Positions 44,959-53,689 are shown, numbered from the stretch's first letter. The stretch is 59,896 nucleotides of DNA from Holophagales bacterium (GCA_009843505.1 VYDI01000050.1:101-59996); one strand, 5' to 3'. Translations and numbers: made by a program. The notes: a model not told the origin generated them from the sequence alone.

Positions 44959-45967
44959 CGGCGCCGCGCTCCTCGCGTCGCTCGGCGCCCTCTCGCTGCT
45001 GACGCTGACCTACGGGCAGATCGCGCTGCCGCTGGCCGACACCGTCGGCGCGTTGACCGGGACGCAGTCGAGCGATCTGGCCCGCCAGATCGTCCTGGAG
45101 ATCCGCCTCCCACGGGTAGCCGCCGCGATCGTCGCCGGCGCCGCGCTCGGCATGGCCGGAGTACTCATGCAGGCACTCTTCCGCAACCCCGTCGCCGACG
45201 CCTGGTCCCTCGGCCTGCTGGCGGGAGGCCAGCTCGGAGTCGCACTGACGGTGACCGCGGCGGCCTTCGCGGGTCCCGCGGCAGTGTCCTTCCTGACCTT
45301 CTTCGAAGGACCCAGCATCACGCTCGCGGCCGCCACGGGCGTCGCGATCGCGGCGCTCGCCATGCTTGCGCTCGGCCGCCGCGTCGGCGCCATCACGCTG
45401 CTCGTCATCGGCCTGATGCTCGGGTTCACCTCACAGGGCCTCACGAGCGTGCTTCTTCATTTCGCCGCTCGCGCCGGCGGCCGGGTCTATGGCGGATGGC
45501 GTGATGCGAGCTTCGCCGGTGTCGCCCCTTCGGCGCTGGCGTGGCTTTCGCTACCAATCCTCATCGGCGCCTGCGTAGCCGTCGCGACGGCCAAGCCCCT
45601 CAGTTCGCTGCTTCTCGGCGAGACCTACGCGCGCAGCCTCGGCGTCAAGGTAACGTCACTCCGATACGCCGTCCTCGCGGCTACTGTGCTCCTGGTGGCG
45701 CCGGTCGTGGCCTTCTGCGGTCCGGTCAGCTTCGTCGGCCTCATCGCACCGCACTTCGCACGCGCACTAGCCGGGACGGCGCGAATCCTCCCGCTCCTGC
45801 CGCTTGCCGCACTCGGCGGTGCGCTGCTGGCCCTTGCCGGCGACGCCATCGTTCATGCGCCGTGGGAACAGCACTTCCTGCACCTGAACGCGATCCTCGC
45901 GATCGTCGGCGCTCCGGTCGTGATCCTCATCCTGATCTTCTCGCCGGCCGTGAGGCAGTGGCGCTGA
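44936..45967 (+). CDS. FecCD/BtuC-type ABC transporter permease
   Basis: A 343-residue inner-membrane protein with about ten helices. EIRLPRVAAAIVAGAALGMAGVLMQALFRNPVADAWSLG is the FecCD signature, and GPVSFVGLIAPHFAR is the coupling-helix region. Relatives import ferric siderophores, haem or cobalamin, and rarely free metal. GGGAGG lies before the ATG inside the binding-protein gene. It overlaps the ATPase start by one base (TGATG). Confidence 0.92.
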   Translation: MAARVSTSGAALLASLGALSLLTLTYGQIALPLADTVGALTGTQSSDLARQIVLEIRLPRVAAAIVAGAALGMAGVLMQALFRNPVADAWSLGLLAGGQLGVALTVTAAAFAGPAAVSFLTFFEGPSITLAAATGVAIAALAMLALGRRVGAITLLVIGLMLGFTSQGLTSVLLHFAARAGGRVYGGWRDASFAGVAPSALAWLSLPILIGACVAVATAKPLSSLLLGETYARSLGVKVTSLRYAVLAATVLLVAPVVAFCGPVSFVGLIAPHFARALAGTARILPLLPLAALGGALLALAGDAIVHAPWEQHFLHLNAILAIVGAPVVILILIFSPAVRQWR

Positions 45968-46743
45968 TGCTGGACCTGCGATCCCTCGCCGTGGGCTATC
46001 GCAACACGCGGGGCACCGTCCTGTCCGGCATCGACCTGGCGGCCGCGCCCGGCGACTTCATCTGCATCCTCGGCCGCAACGGGTCCGGGAAGTCGACGCT
46101 CATGCGCACGATCGCGGGGCTGCAGACGTCGCTCGACGGCGTCGTGTTGCTCGACGGCGAAGGCGTCGCGTCCATGCGTCCGGCGACGCGTGCACGCCGG
46201 ATCGCCGTTGTCCTGACCGAGAGACAGTTCAATCCGGGCCTTCGCGTCGAGGACGTCATCGCGCTCGCCCGGCAGCCCTTCACCAGCTGGCGGGGCGGGC
46301 TGACGGACGACGACCGGGCGGCAATCGCCGACGCTGTCGCTGCAACCGGGGTCGAGCCGTTCCTGCGCCGGTTCTTCACCGATGTCAGCGACGGCGAGCG
46401 CCAGCGCGTGATGATCGCACGGGCGGTCGCACAAACTCCACGCCTCCTGGTTCTCGACGAGATCACCGCCTTCCTCGACCTCCCGAGCCGGATGGAGATC
46501 ATGGCCCTCCTGCGTTCCCAGGCGAAGCAGAAAAGACAGGTCGTCCTGCTCTCGAGCCACGACCTCGACCTGTCGCTTCAGCTCGCCGACAGCGTCTGGC
46601 TGCTGGACGGCGCTGGCGGCTTTTCGGTCGGCACGCCGGAGGCGCTGAGCGAGAGCGGCTCGATCGGCCGTGCCTTCGACACGGAGGCGATCCGGTTCTC
46701 TCCCTCCCAGGGGCGGTTCGAGATCACAACGTCTGTACCGTGA
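45967..46743 (+). CDS. ABC transporter ATP-binding protein (FecE/BtuD type)
   Basis: A 258-residue ATPase. Walker A is GRNGSGKST; the signature is VSDGERQR (S-D-G-E in place of SGGE/Q); Walker B is LLVLDEITAFLD, with Ile where most have Pro; the switch His is in SSHDLD. It energises the FecCD permease. Its stop lies 4 bp before the small HxHSCVAC copy 2 gene, so all of 43768-47137 appears to be one transcript. Confidence 0.9.
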   Translation: MLDLRSLAVGYRNTRGTVLSGIDLAAAPGDFICILGRNGSGKSTLMRTIAGLQTSLDGVVLLDGEGVASMRPATRARRIAVVLTERQFNPGLRVEDVIALARQPFTSWRGGLTDDDRAAIADAVAATGVEPFLRRFFTDVSDGERQRVMIARAVAQTPRLLVLDEITAFLDLPSRMEIMALLRSQAKQKRQVVLLSSHDLDLSLQLADSVWLLDGAGGFSVGTPEALSESGSIGRAFDTEAIRFSPSQGRFEITTSVP

Positions 46744-46747
46744 ATCC

Positions 46748-47137
46748 ATGATAAAAGGCCCCTCCGTGCCGCACCGATCCCACTCGCCACTCGTCATCGT
46801 CAACGCCCTCGCGCTGACGATCGCCACGCTCGTCACAGGAGCCTGGGACACGGTCTGCCACGAGGCGCCGGCGCCGAGCAACGCCTGGTCCACGATCGGC
46901 AACGAAGCCGAGGCCGCCGGGGCCAGGAACCACGCCAGCCTCGGCAACGCCGCGGCGCCGCACGAACACTCCTGCGTCGCCTGCCGGCCCGGATGCTCCA
47001 AGACGGCCGAGATCGGCAGGAACTCCGTCTCCAGGCCCCTCGACCTCGCTTCCGCTGCGGCTAGATCCGAGAACGACTGCAGCGCCAGGCGCGGCGCTGA
47101 CAGGCAGCAGGTCGCTCGCGGTCCGCCCTCAGCCTGA
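46748..47137 (+). CDS. Small secreted HxHSCVAC protein, copy 2
   Basis: A 129-residue homologue of the 40828 protein. N-terminal helix LVIVNALALTIATLVTGAWD; then HEHSCVACRPGCSK, which adds a third Cys; then PLDLASAAA. It has six Cys in all. The C-terminal 30 residues are unlike copy 1 except the final RGPP. The ATG at 46748 follows the ATPase stop by 4 bp. Proposed role: periplasmic metal (Zn, Cu, Ni, Co or haem) handling for the neighbouring receptor; not demonstrated. Confidence 0.7.
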   Translation: MIKGPSVPHRSHSPLVIVNALALTIATLVTGAWDTVCHEAPAPSNAWSTIGNEAEAAGARNHASLGNAAAPHEHSCVACRPGCSKTAEIGRNSVSRPLDLASAAARSENDCSARRGADRQQVARGPPSA

Positions 47138-47383
47138 GTCCACAGCAGCTCCGACCCGCGGCCAGCGCGAAGCGTCGGGGCCTCCAGAAAGCAAACCAGG
47201 CGTGACCCGCCCCGCTTCGGGGCGGTAGAGACGACGCCACCGGCGGTCAGCCGTAGCGGACCCCAACGGAATCGCGGCATCGCGCGGCCGAGAAGTTCGG
47301 TGCGCTGCCACCTCCGCGGACTCCGCGGCCAGCGCCCACAACACCCTACAACTCAGACTGAATGACCCAGGACCTTCCAAACC
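47138..47383 (+). promoter_or_regulatory. Structured leader of TonB receptor 2
   Basis: A perfect hairpin CCGCCCC/GGGGCGG around GCTTC (47207-47225) is followed by GACGACGCC and CAGCC as in leader 1. The final 53 bases (47331-47383) closely match leader 1 (AACACCCT, ACTGAA, GACCCAGGA). The GAGTC box shortly after the preceding stop is also shared. It is likely a shared cis-regulatory or 5'UTR element. Confidence 0.4.
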
Positions 47384-49915
47384 ATGATCTCCACGCCCGC
47401 CTTGTTCTCGAACTCCCATCTCCGTCGCCGTCCACGCTGGCGCCAGGCCGTGGCGGGCGTCACGCTCTGCGCCCTTGCCCTCCTTTCGAATCCGCCAACA
47501 GTCAACGGTCAGGCGACCGGTTCCATTGCCGGAACGGTCAGCAGCCCCGGTGAGGCCGGCATCTCGCTCGCCGTCGCCCGACTCGATGAACTGTCCCTCA
47601 GCGCCTCGGTGGCCACGGACGGGACGTTTCGTTTCGACGCCGTGCCTACCGGCACGTATCTCCTCGTCGTCGACATCCCGTCCGTCGGCGTGACCAGCGA
47701 GCCGGTCACCGTTTCGGCCGGCCAGGAGACGACCGTCGAACTGGAGTACGACCACTTCACCCACTTCGACGAGATCGTCGTCACCGCCTCCGGCGGTCTC
47801 CGGAACGAGTCCGAATTGCCGAACGCAATCTCCGTGTTGGGCGGCGCCGACCTGCAACTGCGCATGGGGTCGACGCTGGGCGAAGCCCTGGCGGGAGAAC
47901 CGGGCCTGTCCTCGACGGCGTTCGTGCCGGGAGCGGCGCGACCGATCATCCGCGGCCTGTCGAGCGCCCGCGTTCGGGTGCTCAACGGCGGCATGGGCAC
48001 CGGTGACGTCTCCGTCGAGAGCCTCGATCACGCGGTCACCTCCGACCCGCTACTGGCCGAGCAGATCGAAGTGCTGAGAGGTCCGGCCACGCTCCGCTAC
48101 GGCTCGGGCGCCATCGGCGGCGCCGTGAACGTCGTCGACGGTCGCATTCCAGCCAATCGGGCCGCAAAGGCCTTTGGCGGCAGGATCGACCTGGTCGGGG
48201 GCTCGGCTGCCGGCGAGAGGACGGGCGCGCTCCGGCTCAACGGCGGCGGCGGCGAGTGGGCCTGGCACCTCGGGGCCGTCAGCCGGCAGACCGATCCGTA
48301 TGAGATCCCGGGCTACGCCCGCCTTGAGGAAGAGCACGACGACCATGACGACGAAGACCATGACGACCACGAGGACGAAGACCACGACGATCACGAGGAC
48401 GAGGATCACGACGATCACGACGACGAGGATCACGACGACCACGAAGAGCACGAGGAAGAGAACAGCTTCGGCATCGTCCCGAACACCGACCTCATGACCG
48501 AGAGCGGCCGGTTCGGCTTCACCCGCTTCTTCGGCGACCGCGGCTTCCTGGGCGTCTCATTCAGTGGCTTCCGCACGGACTACGGCATTCCTCCGGGCGC
48601 TCATAGCCATGCTCACCATGACCACGGCGACCATGACGACCACGACGACCATGGCCACGAGGACGAAGACCACGACGATCACGGCCACGAAGACGAGGAC
48701 CATGACGACCATGACGACCACGGCGAGGAAGAAGAGCACCAAGACGGCGACATTCGCCTGGACATGAAGCAGCAGCGCGTCGACCTCCGATCCAGCGTCT
48801 ACCTGTCCGGGCCCGCCTTCGAGAGGCTCGAAGTGCAGATCTCAGGAACGGACTACGAACACGTCGAGTTCGAGAGCGGCCAGACCGGCGTCCAGTACAC
48901 GAACGACCTCCTGGAGACGCGGGTCGAGCTGTTCCGGCGCGAGGAGGGCGGAAGCCGGGGCAGCTTCGGGTTCCAGCATGTGAACCGCGAGCTCGCCGCG
49001 GTCGGCGCCGAGGCCTTCATTCCCCCGACCCAATCGAACACCTGGGCCGTCTTCACCTCCCAGGAGATCGAAAGGGGCTCGGTTCGCTGGCAGTTCGGCG
49101 CCCGCGTCGAGCAGGCCGAGCACATTCCGATCAACGAACCCGAGTGGGCCGACGACGAGGGCGTTTCCGCGTCAGCCGGCATGGTCTGGACGGCCAGCGA
49201 GGCGTGGAACCTCGGTCTGTCCGCCACCCGTTCAGTTCGTCTCCCCAGCCCGGGAGAGCTGTTCTCGTACGGCGCTCACATACCCACCCGGACCTTCGAC
49301 ATCGGCGATCCCGATCTGGACCAGGAAGTCGGCGCCGGTCTCGACCTGACGCTGCGCAAGGAGGAAGGAGTCATCCAGGGCAAGCTGACGCTGTTCCGGC
49401 AGGACTTCCAGGACTTCATCTACCACGCGTTCACCGGCACGGAGCTCGCGGGCTTTCCGGTCACCATCTACAGTCAGGCCGACGCGACGATGAGCGGTGC
49501 CGAGCTCCACGCGCGGATCGAGCTGGCGGACTGGAATGGGCATGACCTGCACATGGAGATCCTGGGCGACACGGTCGACGCCGAGTTCGACGAAGGCGGC
49601 AACCTGCCGAGGATTCCGCCCCTGAGGCTGGGCGCCGGCCTCCACTACCACGGCCACGACTGGCGGGCAGCGGTCGAGTGGCGGTGGGTCGACGACCAGA
49701 ACGATGTCGCGGAGCAGGAGACGCCGATCGACGGCTACACGATGCTGAACGCCCACGTCGGCCGGCGCTTCACGCTGAAGAACCAGATCTTCGACGTGCT
49801 GCTGCGGGGGCGGAACCTGACCGACGAGGAGGCCCGGGTGCACACGTCCCTCCTGAAGACGTTCGCGCCCTTGCCCGGGAGGGACATCACGCTGTCGGCG
49901 CGATTCTGGTTCTGA
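47384..49915 (+). CDS. TonB-dependent receptor, ZnuD-like, copy 2
   Basis: An 843-residue outer-membrane receptor, about 100 residues longer than copy 1. Order: signal peptide (to about residue 45), carboxypeptidase-regulatory-like domain, plug (DEIVVTASG, RPIIRGLSSARVRVLNGG, GAIGGAVNVVDG), barrel ending SARFWF. Two His/Asp/Glu tracts occur, at about residues 316-362 and 405-455, separated by NSFGIVPNTDL to YGIPPG, which encodes a beta-hairpin present in typical ZnuD-like barrels. The tracts contain more than 40 His in total. The match to copy 1 runs the full length. It is downstream of small protein copy 2 and is likely a metal or metal-chelate importer. Confidence 0.88.
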   Translation: MISTPALFSNSHLRRRPRWRQAVAGVTLCALALLSNPPTVNGQATGSIAGTVSSPGEAGISLAVARLDELSLSASVATDGTFRFDAVPTGTYLLVVDIPSVGVTSEPVTVSAGQETTVELEYDHFTHFDEIVVTASGGLRNESELPNAISVLGGADLQLRMGSTLGEALAGEPGLSSTAFVPGAARPIIRGLSSARVRVLNGGMGTGDVSVESLDHAVTSDPLLAEQIEVLRGPATLRYGSGAIGGAVNVVDGRIPANRAAKAFGGRIDLVGGSAAGERTGALRLNGGGGEWAWHLGAVSRQTDPYEIPGYARLEEEHDDHDDEDHDDHEDEDHDDHEDEDHDDHDDEDHDDHEEHEEENSFGIVPNTDLMTESGRFGFTRFFGDRGFLGVSFSGFRTDYGIPPGAHSHAHHDHGDHDDHDDHGHEDEDHDDHGHEDEDHDDHDDHGEEEEHQDGDIRLDMKQQRVDLRSSVYLSGPAFERLEVQISGTDYEHVEFESGQTGVQYTNDLLETRVELFRREEGGSRGSFGFQHVNRELAAVGAEAFIPPTQSNTWAVFTSQEIERGSVRWQFGARVEQAEHIPINEPEWADDEGVSASAGMVWTASEAWNLGLSATRSVRLPSPGELFSYGAHIPTRTFDIGDPDLDQEVGAGLDLTLRKEEGVIQGKLTLFRQDFQDFIYHAFTGTELAGFPVTIYSQADATMSGAELHARIELADWNGHDLHMEILGDTVDAEFDEGGNLPRIPPLRLGAGLHYHGHDWRAAVEWRWVDDQNDVAEQETPIDGYTMLNAHVGRRFTLKNQIFDVLLRGRNLTDEEARVHTSLLKTFAPLPGRDITLSARFWF

Positions 49916-49957
49916 GTCGGGCCCTGGGGCGACGCCTCTGATGGGGCCCAACAGGGG

Positions 49958-49963
49958 TATACT
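49958..49963 (+). promoter_or_regulatory. Possible -10 element for tRNA-Glu
   Basis: TATACT, rare in this GC-rich window, lies 47 bp before the tRNA. A convincing -35 box 16-18 bp upstream is not seen, so support is modest. Confidence 0.35.
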
Positions 49964-50009
49964 CCGCGGCTCGACAGCGGTAGGCACCGCAGCCACGGCC
50001 CGAATCCGC

Positions 50010-50086
50010 GTCCCCATCGTCTAGCCAGGTCAGGACTCCAGCCTTTCAAGCTGGCAACACGGGTTCGAATCCCGTTGGGGACACCA
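50010..50086 (+). tRNA. tRNA-Glu (anticodon TTC) with encoded CCA
   Basis: The acceptor stem is GTCCCCA (50010-50016) with TGGGGAC (50076-50082), discriminator A at 50083 and CCA at 50084-50086. The anticodon stem CCAGC/GCTGG (50038-50042, 50050-50054) surrounds CTTTCAA, giving anticodon TTC at 50045-50047. The T-loop GTTCGAA is present. The gene stands alone between receptor 2 and a serine hydrolase. Confidence 0.97.
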
Positions 50087-50123
50087 TCGCGCCTTCCGGC
50101 GCGATGCCAGTCCCCAACGGGAT
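50069..50123 (+). terminator. Large hairpin that includes the tRNA 3' end
   Basis: ATCCCGTTGGGGAC (50069-50082, the tRNA T-arm and acceptor 3' strand) is exactly complementary to GTCCCCAACGGGAT (50110-50123). Inside, ATCGCGCC (50086-50093) pairs with GGCGCGAT (50098-50105) around TTCC. This 14+8 bp hairpin could terminate transcription or compete with tRNA folding and processing. The right arm may alternatively be an inverted remnant of a tRNA gene end. Confidence 0.6.
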
Positions 50124-50262
50124 CTCGGCGGCGCGGACGCGTGCGAACGAATCCCGTCAACCCGAAACACCGCCGTGCCGTATGGCGCGAGGTCGGCCCC
50201 AGCGGGATTCGGTCGGCGCTATGCTGCGCGTTTGATCGATCCTCCAAGTGAAGGAGTTGCCG

Positions 50263-51537
50263 ATGCGCGCCAATAGTGCCCGTGACGGCGCCTGCCTGCG
50301 GTGGCTGGCGACGTTCGTCCTCGTCTTCCTGCTCGCGGTCGCGACGGCCGGAGCCCAGGTGCCCGCCGGGGTGCCGGAGGACGTGGGGTTGTCCGCGGAA
50401 CGTCTCGAGCGAATCGGCGAGATGATCCAGCGCGCCATCGACGCGAAGCAGATCTCAGGCGCCGTCACCGTCGTCGCGCGGCGCGGCCGCGTCGCCCACT
50501 TCGAGGCGCGAGGCCTCATGGACATCGAGACGAACGCCCCGATGCGCAAGGACACCATCTTCCCGATCGCCTCGATGACGAAGCCGGTAACCGCCGTCGC
50601 CATCCTGATCCTCGTCGAAGAGGGGAAGGTCCGTCTGTCGGATCCGGTGTCCCGCTTCATTCCGGAGTTCAAGAACACGAAGGTCGCGATGCCGCGATCG
50701 GACGCCGCGGGCGAGGAAGGCGACATCTACACGGTGCCGGCGAAGCGCGAGGTCACGGTGCACGACCTGATCACCCACACGTCGGGTCTGGGTAGCCGCG
50801 GCGCGGCACGCGAGGCGACGGCGCGCATCGCCCCTCGCGATCCGACCGGCACGGTCGCGGACTGGGCGGCTGCGCTCGGAGCGGCCCCCCTCGACTTCCA
50901 TCCGGGCACCCGCTGGAAGTACAGCGGGCTGGCGGGGATCGACACGCTGGGGCGCATCGTCGAGGTCGCCTCGGGTCTGACGTTCGACGAGTTCCTGCGG
51001 CTGCGGGTTTTCGAGCCCCTGGGAATGAAGGACACTGCCTTCGACGTGCCGGAGGACAAGAAGCAGCGCGTCGTGACGCTGTACATTCGCACCCCCGACG
51101 GCCTCGAACTCCGCCCGGCGCTGCCGGAATGGCTGGACACGACGACGCTGCACGGGGGTGGCGGCGGACTCTGGTCGACGGCCGAGGATTACCTGCAGTT
51201 CGCCCAGATGCTGGTCAACGGCGGGGAGCTGAACGGCACGCGGCTGCTGGGCTCCCGGACCGTCGAACTGATGGGGTCGAACCACGTCGGCGACCTGTAC
51301 GAGAAGGCGAGGAGCCCCGGGATGGGGTTCGGACTGACCGTGGACGTCGTGCTCGACGGCGTCGCGGCCCGCGGTGACCACCGGTCCACCGGCAGCTTCG
51401 GCTGGGGTGGCGCGTTCGGCACCAGCTACTGGGTCGATCCGCAGGAGGACCTGACCGCGGTTCTCATGGTGCAGACGCCGGGCGGTCCACTTCGGGTCGA
51501 CTTCCAGAACGCCGTGATGCAGGCGATCGTCGACTGA
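50263..51537 (+). CDS. Secreted beta-lactamase-fold serine hydrolase, second copy
   Basis: A 424-residue homologue of the 19682 protein. Signal peptide to about residue 31 (TAGAQ); Ser104-Met-Thr-Lys107 is the SxxK motif; WKYSGLAG carries the second-motif Tyr; LHGGGGGLWSTAEDYLQFAQMLVNGG matches the family's C-terminal region. The ATG at 50263 has AAGGAG 8 bp upstream; a GTG at 50248 would add five residues. Substrate unknown. Confidence 0.88.
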   Translation: MRANSARDGACLRWLATFVLVFLLAVATAGAQVPAGVPEDVGLSAERLERIGEMIQRAIDAKQISGAVTVVARRGRVAHFEARGLMDIETNAPMRKDTIFPIASMTKPVTAVAILILVEEGKVRLSDPVSRFIPEFKNTKVAMPRSDAAGEEGDIYTVPAKREVTVHDLITHTSGLGSRGAAREATARIAPRDPTGTVADWAAALGAAPLDFHPGTRWKYSGLAGIDTLGRIVEVASGLTFDEFLRLRVFEPLGMKDTAFDVPEDKKQRVVTLYIRTPDGLELRPALPEWLDTTTLHGGGGGLWSTAEDYLQFAQMLVNGGELNGTRLLGSRTVELMGSNHVGDLYEKARSPGMGFGLTVDVVLDGVAARGDHRSTGSFGWGGAFGTSYWVDPQEDLTAVLMVQTPGGPLRVDFQNAVMQAIVD

Positions 51538-51599
51538 CCCGAGAGTCGCCGTGGATCGCGGCGATCGCGACCGCCGTGTTCTCTCAGGCTCCGTCGAAC

Positions 51600-53501
51600 C
51601 TAGCCCGACAGAGTCTGCTCTGTCACTGCTCGCCAACCGGCTTCGATGGCGGCATCCATCAGAGGTGTTGCTTCAGCGTCCGAGTTGGCGATGGAGATGC
51701 GCCCAAACTGCGCTCGTCCCAGCTCGTGCGGCGCCTGCCCCTCGGGCCAGTCGGGATCGTCGAGCGAGACGTAGAAGTAGGCGTATCCGTGCGGCCAACG
51801 GTTCACCGTGATTGCGCCGATGTCTCTTTCGTGATCGAAGCCGTGCTGGCCGAGGAGAGACTGGAGTTGGTCACGAATCTGCTTCTCGTAGGTTTCGAAG
51901 GAAGTCGTGTACACCTTCATGCGTCCCTTGCGAAGCAGGTCGCGGAGGGACTCGTCGTCCTCCGGTGCCGGGGTCGGACTGGCCATCATCAGGACGACCA
52001 TCGGGTCGTCCGGGCCGCGGGGCGGTTCGAAGCCGCCCGTCGTCGTGATCGGTGCGCAGCTCACCATGGTGAAGGGGTCGTGCGGGCAGGCCACGAGGTT
52101 CGCGTCGAGCTTCGAGAACGCGTGTCCGTCCTTCAGCAGGACGTTGGCGTAAACCAGCGGCACCTTGGCTCCGTACCCGAGCGCTTCCTTCTGTCGGCTG
52201 GGCAGGTCCGGGCACAGGTGAGGGATCAGGCGGTTGTAGCAGGCGAGAATGCAGTGGTCACCGGTGACGCGGAGCGCTTCGCCGGCTCGCACGTAGTCGA
52301 CCTCCACCTTCTCGTCACCCTGGAGCCGTACCCCGACCACGGTGCTGCTCAGCCGTAGCCGCGTGTCGCTGTCGTGCCGGTCCAGAGCTTCGTAGACGAA
52401 GCGACTGGTCGCGATGTCCTCGAAGCCCGTCGCGTCGGGTGCGGCAGCCGGAATCAGCCGGTGCACGAGCAGTCTCGCGACCGATGCGTTGCCGTCCGGG
52501 AAGTACTGTGCCTGGAAGGCGACGCCGGCGACGACGACCTTGGCGAGGGAGTGCACCTTGCCTGCGAGCCACCCCATGCCGGGCAGACCCGGCGCGGCCG
52601 CGGTCAGGGCCTCGATCACCGAGTGGTTCCAGCCGGTGAATCCGTTCAGCACGCGGAGGAACGCGTCGAGGACCTCGAGCGTCTCCTTCTGAAGTCCCAC
52701 CCGGTCCAGAAGGAAGCGGCTGTAGCTGACCGTGTTGATGTAGTCGTACTTCTCCCGCAGGGAGAGGTCGTCCAGATAGTCCTTACCGCCGCCGAACAGG
52801 CTGAGCAGCTTGTCCTGTTCCGTCGCAGCGATCGGCAGCGCCCGAACGAGGCTCTTGTAGTCGCCCGCGCCGTGCATGGCCAGCGCCCAGTTGCTGCCCA
52901 CGATCTCGTGGCCGCCTTCGGCTGGAAGCGCCAACACATTGTTGGCCCCGAGGTTCGCCATCGCGAAGTCCTGCGAAGTGCTGGCGGCCATGGCCTTCGT
53001 GTCGATGCCCAGATCCGCGAGCAGTCCCTTGACGATCAGGCTGTAGCTGTCAGGCGCCTCCAGGTTCTGAGCACCGCCCACGCCCAGCACCATGCGCCCG
53101 TCGTGGTGGAACTCGTTGCGCTTCGCGTGCCCACCAAAGTCGTCGTGGTTGTCGAGGAGCAGGATGCGGGCTTCGGGGCCCTTCTTCTTGCGGTAGAACC
53201 ATGCGGCCGCCAGGCCGCTGATGCCGGCGCCGACGACGATCAGGTCGTAGTGCTCATCGAGCTCCCCGTACTCGGTCGGCTTGTTCCCGTCCCGGGCAAG
53301 GGCGTGGGCCACCTCGAAGGAACCGGGGTGGCTGCCCCGCATCCCGGTCAGTGCCGGCGGATAGTGAACCGAGGCTGCTCCTTCCGGGGCGGGCGCTTGC
53401 GAGCCGACCTGTGCGAGAAGCTGGCTCGGTGCCACCAGGCTCGTGCCGGCGCCGATGGCGACACCGTTCAGGAAGTCACGCCGTGTGATGCGCAAGGACA
53501 T
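51600..53501 (-). CDS. TAT-exported spermidine dehydrogenase-like flavoprotein
   Basis: A 633-residue FAD/NAD-binding protein. The export signal TRRDFLNG (Arg7-Arg8) is followed by the Rossmann motif GAGISG (91-96) and LLLDNHDDFGGHAKRNEF, characteristic of bacterial spermidine dehydrogenase-type amine oxidases. It ends in a segment with RISIANSDAEATPLMDAAIEAG. It would oxidise a polyamine or other amine in the periplasm; those enzymes bind haem as well as FAD, and a haem site is not obvious here. GGAGGG precedes the ATG. It is divergent from the 53522 operon. Confidence 0.85.
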   Translation of the reverse strand: MSLRITRRDFLNGVAIGAGTSLVAPSQLLAQVGSQAPAPEGAASVHYPPALTGMRGSHPGSFEVAHALARDGNKPTEYGELDEHYDLIVVGAGISGLAAAWFYRKKKGPEARILLLDNHDDFGGHAKRNEFHHDGRMVLGVGGAQNLEAPDSYSLIVKGLLADLGIDTKAMAASTSQDFAMANLGANNVLALPAEGGHEIVGSNWALAMHGAGDYKSLVRALPIAATEQDKLLSLFGGGKDYLDDLSLREKYDYINTVSYSRFLLDRVGLQKETLEVLDAFLRVLNGFTGWNHSVIEALTAAAPGLPGMGWLAGKVHSLAKVVVAGVAFQAQYFPDGNASVARLLVHRLIPAAAPDATGFEDIATSRFVYEALDRHDSDTRLRLSSTVVGVRLQGDEKVEVDYVRAGEALRVTGDHCILACYNRLIPHLCPDLPSRQKEALGYGAKVPLVYANVLLKDGHAFSKLDANLVACPHDPFTMVSCAPITTTGGFEPPRGPDDPMVVLMMASPTPAPEDDESLRDLLRKGRMKVYTTSFETYEKQIRDQLQSLLGQHGFDHERDIGAITVNRWPHGYAYFYVSLDDPDWPEGQAPHELGRAQFGRISIANSDAEATPLMDAAIEAGWRAVTEQTLSG

Positions 53502-53520
53502 CGCGCCCTCCAGGGTTGGA

Positions 53521-53536
53521 CATGTCAGGTGACATG
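53521..53536. promoter_or_regulatory. Perfect palindrome between divergent genes
   Basis: CATGTCA-GG-TGACATG is an exact 7+7 inverted repeat 20 bp upstream of the flavoprotein start. It is the size of a dimeric repressor operator and could control both directions. No regulator gene is adjacent. Confidence 0.5.
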
Positions 53537-53689
53537 CTAGCCCTGATGTCACTGCTGGAAGGAACCACCTTGTTCGTCGGCGGCGGTTGCCGCTGGGCGG
53601 ACGATGCCGACGCCGTCCACGATGCCATGCTGGCGCTCGTGGCTTCCCGGTACGGCGAGAAGGACGGATCGAAGCCGACGGAGGAATGA
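53522..53689 (+). CDS. Small ORF coupled to the membrane-protein gene
   Basis: A 55-residue frame (or shorter from the ATGs at 53534 or 53546) encoding SLLEGTTLFVGGGCRWADDA and ending GSKPTEE. Its stop shares one base with the next start (TGATG at 53687-53691), suggesting coupled translation. No family is recognised. It could be a leader peptide or the remnant of a longer gene. Confidence 0.4.
   Translation: MSGDMLALMSLLEGTTLFVGGGCRWADDADAVHDAMLALVASRYGEKDGSKPTEE

Noticed and set aside
41420..46743. Calling the locus a definite zinc or cobalamin (Btu) system.
   Set aside because: FecCD-type importers serve siderophores, haem and B12, while the receptor tracts suggest zinc-like metals; the sequence alone does not decide.
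48329..48740. GAC/CAC-rich tandem-looking DNA resembling a CRISPR or minisatellite.
   Set aside because: It is in frame within the receptor and explained by His/Asp codons; there are no spacers or constant repeats.
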